From positions 1 to 19,424 of the forward strand of contig DLAA01000105.1 of assembly GCA_002493835.1 (NCBI GenBank): a stretch of DNA of 19,424 nucleotides, read 5' to 3'. This DNA comes from Lachnospiraceae bacterium UBA7060 (GTDB lineage: Bacteria; Bacillota; Clostridia; Lachnospirales; Lachnospiraceae). The notes beneath the pieces are model-generated. The model searched no databases. It was not told the origin of the DNA and saw only the letters and a program-made list of their open reading frames with translations. Made by a program: the position numbers and the translations under genes. Shown in pieces: positions 15,024-19,424 of this stretch; the stretch's first letter is position 1, and each line of letters begins with the position of its first letter.

Positions 15024-16514
15024 ATGGACGATTACAGGGATGATAAGTACGAGGAGACAGAGTTAGAGAAGAGGAATTCCGATACAGAAGATAAAAAGGG
15101 CGACGATCCAGAAAACGATTATGAGGACGTGTGCTTTATCTGCCGAAGGCCCGAGAGTAAGGCGGGAAAGATGTTTAAACTTCCCAATAACATTTGTGTC
15201 TGTGACGATTGTATGCACAAAACGATGGACGCAGTCAGCCAGTTTGACTATCAAGGGCTTTTAAATAACCCTAATATGAGCGATTTAAATACGGGGAAGG
15301 GCTTCCCCAATATCAGCTTTGTAAATCTGGCGGATTTAAAAGGCGATGGCGGTATTCCGAATAAACAGAAGCCAAGGAAAAAGAAAAAGGCAGCCGCAGA
15401 GATTGACATACGAAATATTATGCCGCCTCATAAAATCAAGCAGAAGCTGGATGAATATGTGGTGGGGCAGGAACATGCCAAAAAAGTCATGTCCGTGGCA
15501 GTCTACAATCACTATAAGAGGGTGGCTACTGGCACAATGGACGAGATTGAGATCGAGAAGTCTAACATGCTGATGATTGGACCTACAGGCTGTGGCAAGA
15601 CCTACTTGGTGAAAACCCTGGCGAAACTTCTGGATGTACCTCTGGCCATTGCTGATGCCACTTCTCTGACGGAGGCGGGGTATATCGGCGACGACATTGA
15701 GAGTGTGGTATCCAAGCTTTTGGCTGCTGCAGACAATGACGTAGAGCGGGCGGAGAGAGGTATCATCTTTATCGATGAGATTGATAAGATTGCCAAGAAA
15801 AAAAATACCAACGCCCGGGACGTGAGTGGAGAGTCTGTACAGCAGGGGATGCTCAAGCTTTTGGAGGGAGCGGAAGTGGAGGTGCCCGTTGGCGCGAATT
15901 CTAAGAATGCCATGGTGCCGCTGGCTACAGTGAATACTAGAAATATTTTATTTATCTGCGGAGGAGCCTTCCCCGATCTGGATGAGATTATTAAGCAGAG
16001 GCTTAACAAGAAGACTTCAATCGGCTATAGTGCAGAACTCAAGGACAAGTACGATAAAGAAAAAAATATTTTAAGCAGGGTGACGGTGGAGGATATCCGA
16101 AAATTTGGTATGATACCTGAATTTATTGGGCGCCTGCCGGTGATTTTTACGCTGGAGGGCTTAGGCCGTGAGATGATGGTACAGATTTTAAAGGAGCCTA
16201 GAAACGCGATATTAAAGCAGTATCAGAAGCTTTTGGAGCTGGATGAGGTGGAACTTCTATTTGACGAGGGTGCGCTTGAGGCCATCGCAGATAAGGCTAT
16301 GGAAAAGGAAACTGGCGCAAGAGCCCTCCGTGCCATTATCGAGGAGTTTATGCTTGATATTATGTATGAGGTGCCAAAGGACGATAATATTGGCCGCGTG
16401 ACCATTACCAGAGAATATATTGAAGGGAACGGCGGACCGGTGATTGATATCCGCAGCAGAAGTGCAGAACATCCGGATCGCCTGAGAGTGGTACAGCAGT
16501 CTTCGGACATGTAG
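15024..16514 (+). CDS. ClpX-like AAA+ unfoldase with variant ClpP-binding loop
   Basis: 496 residues from ATG 15024. ClpX rings bind tagged proteins, unfold them with ATP and feed them to ClpP. An acidic N-terminal extension (1 to about 35) precedes a ClpX-type C4 zinc finger (C37, C40, C60, C63). Walker A is GPTGCGKT (186-193). Further motifs are the pore loop GYIG in EAGYIGDDIE, Walker B IIFIDEIDK, IPEFIGRLPV and the sensor-2 region ETGARALRAIIEEF. The ClpP-docking tripeptide, normally IGF, is IGY (333-335). The start at 15024 has TGGAG (15013-15017) six bases away; in-frame ATGs at 14994 and 15012 are possible. No clpP or tig is adjacent, unlike canonical clpX loci, so this may be a second, paralogous ClpX. 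Confidence 0.87.
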   Translation: MDDYRDDKYEETELEKRNSDTEDKKGDDPENDYEDVCFICRRPESKAGKMFKLPNNICVCDDCMHKTMDAVSQFDYQGLLNNPNMSDLNTGKGFPNISFVNLADLKGDGGIPNKQKPRKKKKAAAEIDIRNIMPPHKIKQKLDEYVVGQEHAKKVMSVAVYNHYKRVATGTMDEIEIEKSNMLMIGPTGCGKTYLVKTLAKLLDVPLAIADATSLTEAGYIGDDIESVVSKLLAAADNDVERAERGIIFIDEIDKIAKKKNTNARDVSGESVQQGMLKLLEGAEVEVPVGANSKNAMVPLATVNTRNILFICGGAFPDLDEIIKQRLNKKTSIGYSAELKDKYDKEKNILSRVTVEDIRKFGMIPEFIGRLPVIFTLEGLGREMMVQILKEPRNAILKQYQKLLELDEVELLFDEGALEAIADKAMEKETGARALRAIIEEFMLDIMYEVPKDDNIGRVTITREYIEGNGGPVIDIRSRSAEHPDRLRVVQQSSDM

Positions 16515-16537
16515 GGGAAGAAAAAAGACATAAAAAA

Positions 16538-16564
16538 ACAAAATTTTTTTTGGCGCATATTATT
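16538..16564 (+). promoter_or_regulatory. Possible sigma-K-like promoter of the collagen-like gene
   Basis: AC at 16538-16539, 16 bases, then CATA-TTA-TT at 16556-16564, one mismatch from the sporulation sigma-K pattern AC-N16-CATAnnnTA. It is about 55 bases before the start. Late mother-cell expression would suit a spore-surface collagen-like protein. The region is AT-rich, so a chance match is quite possible. Confidence 0.25.
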
Positions 16565-16618
16565 TATTATGATAAATGAAGCATCAATCCTTGACGAATG
16601 GGAATGAGGTGGTTTCGA

Positions 16619-17398
16619 TTGAATAATTTTAATATGAACTGGCTGCTGCCTCCGCCGAATCTGTTTGGTATGAGAACACCTAACAGAAACGGTAATCAGC
16701 GCATAGATACTGTGGAGGCAAAGGAGCAGAATTCTTCCTGTTATTGTGGAGACGAAGTGATGGGATCAGAGGAAATATCAGGGCCGCCCGGCGCTTTCTG
16801 TAATTGTTATACATGCGGGGAGCCCGGGCCGATGGGGCCGAGAGGAGAACCTGGGCCGCCCGGTTGTCCGGGGGAACGGGGCGAAACCGGCCCGCAGGGA
16901 GTTACCGGCCCCCAGGGGCCTCAAGGGGTCACCGGGCCAATGGGACCAAAAGGAGACCCCGGTGAGCGTGGACCGGCGGGGCCGCCTGGTTATCCACAGA
17001 ATTATATCTTTGCATCGTTTACAGGGCAGGATCTGATAATGCAGGATACTGCCTGTCTTCCGCTCAAAACGGAGATATCGGATATTACGCAGAATATATC
17101 TCTTTCTAATGACGTTTCTATCAGACTGACTCCAGGCTATTATGCCATCAACTATTATATATCCACAATGATGAAAAAACGTGATTTTATCGAGCTTATA
17201 CCAGTGCTGAATGACTGTTGGCAGACTTTGTATACTGCGTATGCGGAGGCTGTAAAACGGAAAGAAAGGTTGACAGTATCGAGATATTTTATCCTGGAAG
17301 TTCCGGAGGATTCCACCTTGTTTTTTGCATGGCGTTCTTCGGCTGAGACTTCCATAATCAATATGAATTTATACTTCGAAAAACTTTGCAGACAATAG
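16619..17398 (+). CDS. Collagen-like surface protein with C-terminal globular domain
   Basis: 259 residues from TTG 16619, chosen because GAGGTGG (16606-16612) is six bases upstream; in-frame ATGs at 16598 and 16604 lack a well-placed site. A short N-terminal region rich in Asn and Pro is followed by a Cys-containing linker (CYC, CNCYTC). About 19 uninterrupted Gly-X-Y triplets (about residues 67-124) follow, rich in GPP, GPQ and GPKGD, able to form a collagen triple helix. The C-terminal 130 residues (YIFASFTGQDLIM to the end) look like a beta-rich trimerising head of the BclA-C/TNF-like kind, with PGYYAINYYIS. Such proteins form filaments on spores or cells. No signal peptide or sortase motif is seen, which favours a spore-coat or exosporium location. 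The next gene is a glycosyltransferase 20 bases on. Confidence 0.8.
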   Translation: MNNFNMNWLLPPPNLFGMRTPNRNGNQRIDTVEAKEQNSSCYCGDEVMGSEEISGPPGAFCNCYTCGEPGPMGPRGEPGPPGCPGERGETGPQGVTGPQGPQGVTGPMGPKGDPGERGPAGPPGYPQNYIFASFTGQDLIMQDTACLPLKTEISDITQNISLSNDVSIRLTPGYYAINYYISTMMKKRDFIELIPVLNDCWQTLYTAYAEAVKRKERLTVSRYFILEVPEDSTLFFAWRSSAETSIINMNLYFEKLCRQ

Positions 17399-17418
17399 AA
17401 CAGATGGGAGAGGATAAG

Positions 17419-18504
17419 ATGCCTACAATAAGTCTTTGCATGATTGTCAAAAATGAGGAGGCGCATATCGCGCGCTGTCTCGATAGTGTGGCAGAACTTG
17501 TGGATGAAATCATAATCGTAGATACGGGTTCAATTGACCGGACAGTAGAAATGGTTTCCTCTTATACATCGCAGGTCTATTTATTTCCCTGGAAAGATGA
17601 TTTCTCGGAGGCGAGAAATTATTCTTTTTCTAAAGCGACCATGGATTATTGCATGTGGATGGATGCAGATGATATTCTGGAGGAAACAGAAAAAGAAAAA
17701 TTTTTGGAATTAAAGCAGTCCTTGTCGTTGGATACAGATATGGTAATGATGAAATACAATACGGCTTTTGATGAAGCTGGTAAACCTTCCTTCTCTTATT
17801 TCAGGGAGAGGTGGATCAGAAATAGTGCGCAGTACCGATGGATTGGGGCTGTCCATGAAGTCATACCGCCAAACGGCCGGATTGTATATTCAGATATTGC
17901 GATCTGCCATAAAAAGGAGGGAGCCGGAGATCCCGATCGGAATTTAAGAATATATCAGAAGATGCTTGCGGAGGGAAAATCACTGGACCCACGGCAGCAA
18001 TATTATTATGGACGGGAATTATACTATCACAAACAATACGAAGAAGCTGCTCTGGTACTGGAACAGTTTTTGCGTTCAGAGGAGGGGTGGGTTGAAAATA
18101 AAATAGAAGCATGCTCCGTCTGTGCCAGCTGTTATTATAAAATGGGGCAGGATCAGACAGCGCTGCTCACACTTTTGCGCAGTTTGAGTTATGATTTGCC
18201 GAGAGCGGAACTGTGCTGTGAGATAGGTAAACACTTTCTGGAACACGGAAACTTTCACAATGCAATTTATTGGTATGAAGCAGCACTGCAGACTCCTAAA
18301 AAGGAATATACCGATGGGTTTATGCTGCCGGATTGTTATGATTACGTCCCTTATCTACAGTTGTGTGTATGTTATGACAAATTGGGAGAGCAACAGAAAG
18401 CCAAGGAGTATAATGAAAAGGCTGGAGGGTGTAAGCCGTATTCGCCAGCGTATCTATACAATAGGCAGTATTTTGACAGACTTCAGTTAAAGGCAGTGGA
18501 TTGA
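17419..18504 (+). CDS. Family 2 glycosyltransferase with C-terminal TPR-like repeats
   Basis: 361 residues from ATG 17419, with GGGAGAGG (17406-17413) five bases upstream; an upstream TTG at 17386 overlaps the preceding gene and is less likely. The GT-A domain opens ISLCMIVKNEEAHIARCLDS, with VDEIIIVDTGSIDRT for nucleotide-sugar binding and DADD (82-85) as the metal-binding DXD. EARNYSF and AVHEVI are typical of the GT2-TPR (SunS-like) group. Residues from about 190 to 340 form helical TPR-like repeats (YEEAALVLEQFL, NFHNAIYWYEAAL), which in this group help hold protein acceptors. It lies between two collagen-like genes, so O-glycosylation of their Gly-X-Thr repeats is the natural guess. A parallel is the C. 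difficile arrangement of a glycosyltransferase next to bclA. The sugar is unknown. Confidence 0.85.
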   Translation: MPTISLCMIVKNEEAHIARCLDSVAELVDEIIIVDTGSIDRTVEMVSSYTSQVYLFPWKDDFSEARNYSFSKATMDYCMWMDADDILEETEKEKFLELKQSLSLDTDMVMMKYNTAFDEAGKPSFSYFRERWIRNSAQYRWIGAVHEVIPPNGRIVYSDIAICHKKEGAGDPDRNLRIYQKMLAEGKSLDPRQQYYYGRELYYHKQYEEAALVLEQFLRSEEGWVENKIEACSVCASCYYKMGQDQTALLTLLRSLSYDLPRAELCCEIGKHFLEHGNFHNAIYWYEAALQTPKKEYTDGFMLPDCYDYVPYLQLCVCYDKLGEQQKAKEYNEKAGGCKPYSPAYLYNRQYFDRLQLKAVD

Positions 18505-18631
18505 GATTTGTGAAGAAAATTCCTTTTTTCGACAAAAAGTGGCAATACAGAAAGAGCCACATAAAATATTTGTAGAAAAAGGTACTTTTTGAGTGCTTTT
18601 TAAACAAATAATCGGAAAGGGTGAATTTTGA

Positions 18632-19424
18632 ATGAATCAAAATAATCTATGTAACTGCTGCCCAATCAGTGTTTTCCCAACTGCTGTGAGCGCGGTCCTG
18701 CAGGACCGAAAGGGGATCAGGGGCCGGCTGGCCCACAGGGGATGAAAGGAGATACCGGCTGTCCTGGCCCTAAGGGGGATAAAGGGGATCCGGGCCCTAT
18801 GGGGCCACAGGGTATTCCCGGCGCTCCCGGTGCAAGAGGGCCTAGAGGTAATACGGGGCCGGTAGGGCCTACTGGTAATACAGGGCCAAGAGGTTGTGCA
18901 GGACCGAGAGGATATGCAGGTCCACAGGGTATCCAGGGTATTCAGGGTGTCCGCGGTGACATCGGGCCAAAAGGGGATCCAGGCTGTGAAGGTCCAAAAG
19001 GCGACATGGGTCCGCAGGGACCCGCAGGCCCGCAAGGGCAGCCAGGTCCCGCAGGTCCGCAAGGTGATATTGGCCCGCAGGGGCCCAGAGGAATTCCCGG
19101 TCCTACAGGTCCGACCGGCCCGACTGGTTCCATGGGTCCGCAGGGTGTGACTGGCCCGCAAGGTATTCAGGGTGTGACTGGTCCGGTTGGTCCACAGGGT
19201 CCGAAAGGATGCCCTGGAGATGAAGGTCCGACTGGCACGACAGGTCCGACTGGTGCAACAGGTCCCACCGGTTCTATGGGAGCCACTGGCGCCACAGGAG
19301 CGACGGGCGCGACGGGAGCAACGGGAGCCGATGGAGTAACAGGGGCAACGGGCGCCACAGGAGCTGACGGCGCAATAGGCGCGACAGGAGCCACAGGAGC
19401 CGATGGAGCGACTGGCCCAACGGG
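18632..19424 (+). pseudogene. Long collagen-like protein gene with apparent N-terminal frameshift; runs off window
   Basis: ATG 18632 follows AAAGGGTG (18616-18623) and reads MNQNNLCNCCP, then drifts into a stop at 18743-18745. The frame one base back continues smoothly from the same point as NQCFPNCCERGPAGPKGDQG and on for about 80 Gly-X-Y triplets to the window end without a stop. That frame has a TAA at 18652 and no start of its own before the repeats. A missing C in the CCC at 18661-18663 would join the two frames into MNQNNLCNCCPNQCFPNCCERG. An internal ATG at 18742 could still express the repeats without the Cys-rich head. The product would be a filamentous BclA-like surface or spore protein. 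Frameshift, phase variation or base-calling error cannot be separated here. Confidence 0.65.
19279..19424 (+). repeat. 9-bp degenerate tandem repeat encoding Gly-Ala-Thr
   Basis: From 19279 the collagen-like frame changes from mixed Gly-X-Y to nearly pure GAT/GAD triplets, encoded by variants of GGMGCNACN repeated every nine bases to the window edge. Thr at the Y position is the usual O-glycosylation site in bacterial collagen-like proteins. Such arrays commonly vary in copy number between strains. Confidence 0.75.

Noticed and set aside
18942..19394. Minus-strand ORFs coding Pro/Gly/Val-rich repeats opposite the collagen gene
   Set aside because: The complement of Gly-Pro-X codons gives open, repetitive proline-glycine frames automatically; no ribosome site or family resemblance.
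19000..19424. CRISPR-like array because of regular short repeats
   Set aside because: The period is nine bases, there are no spacers, and the frame codes collagen triplets.

Overview
The window looks like a piece of a Clostridia chromosome, most likely Lachnospiraceae or a close relative. This rests on low-to-moderate GC, strong AGGAGG-like ribosome sites, TTG/GTG starts, and a MATE, LCP, HtrA, ClpX-like and collagen-like gene content. The family placement is an inference from gene style, not from a marker gene. All genes I can support are on the + strand.

Region 1 (1-1491): the 3' part of a MATE multidrug/toxin exporter, then about 430 bases of what looks like decayed coding sequence plus a good sigma-A-like promoter at 1245-1273.

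Region 2 (1492-7141): a compact four-gene restriction-modification operon. It encodes two different N6-adenine DNA methyltransferases (one with NPPW and an embedded zinc ribbon, one D12/Dam-like with DPPY), a McrB-like AAA+ NTPase with its own N-terminal domain, and a LlaJI-type PD-(D/E)XK endonuclease subunit. The architecture resembles LlaJI/BsuMI-type McrBC-related restriction systems, but with adenine instead of cytosine methylases. It is flanked on both sides by gene debris, as expected for a defence cassette acquired at a turnover site. A short CxxC ORF (7226-7336) looks like a broken gene start.

Region 3 (7337-13233): cell-envelope polysaccharide and precursor genes. These are a membrane polyprenyl-phosphate sugar-1-phosphate transferase, an LCP ligase that would attach glycopolymers to the wall, a GT2 glycosyltransferase, and GlmS, which makes glucosamine-6-phosphate for UDP-GlcNAc. 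Between the first two lies a 142-bp element with 14-bp terminal inverted repeats, internal hairpins and exact 8-bp flanking direct repeats. It looks like a MITE or a mobile structured repeat.

Region 4 (13234-16514): envelope stress and proteolysis. A membrane-anchored HtrA-type serine protease with a PDZ domain is followed by a terminator and a separately promoted ClpX-like unfoldase whose ClpP-binding IGF tripeptide reads IGY.

Region 5 (16515-19424): a surface or spore-coat glycoprotein locus. A small collagen-like protein with a C-terminal globular domain is followed by a GT2-TPR glycosyltransferase and a long collagen-like gene rich in Gly-X-Thr that runs off the window. The second collagen gene has an apparent one-base frameshift just after its Cys-rich N-terminus. 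The likely logic is that the glycosyltransferase decorates Thr residues of the neighbouring collagen repeats, as inferred for BclA-type spore filaments.
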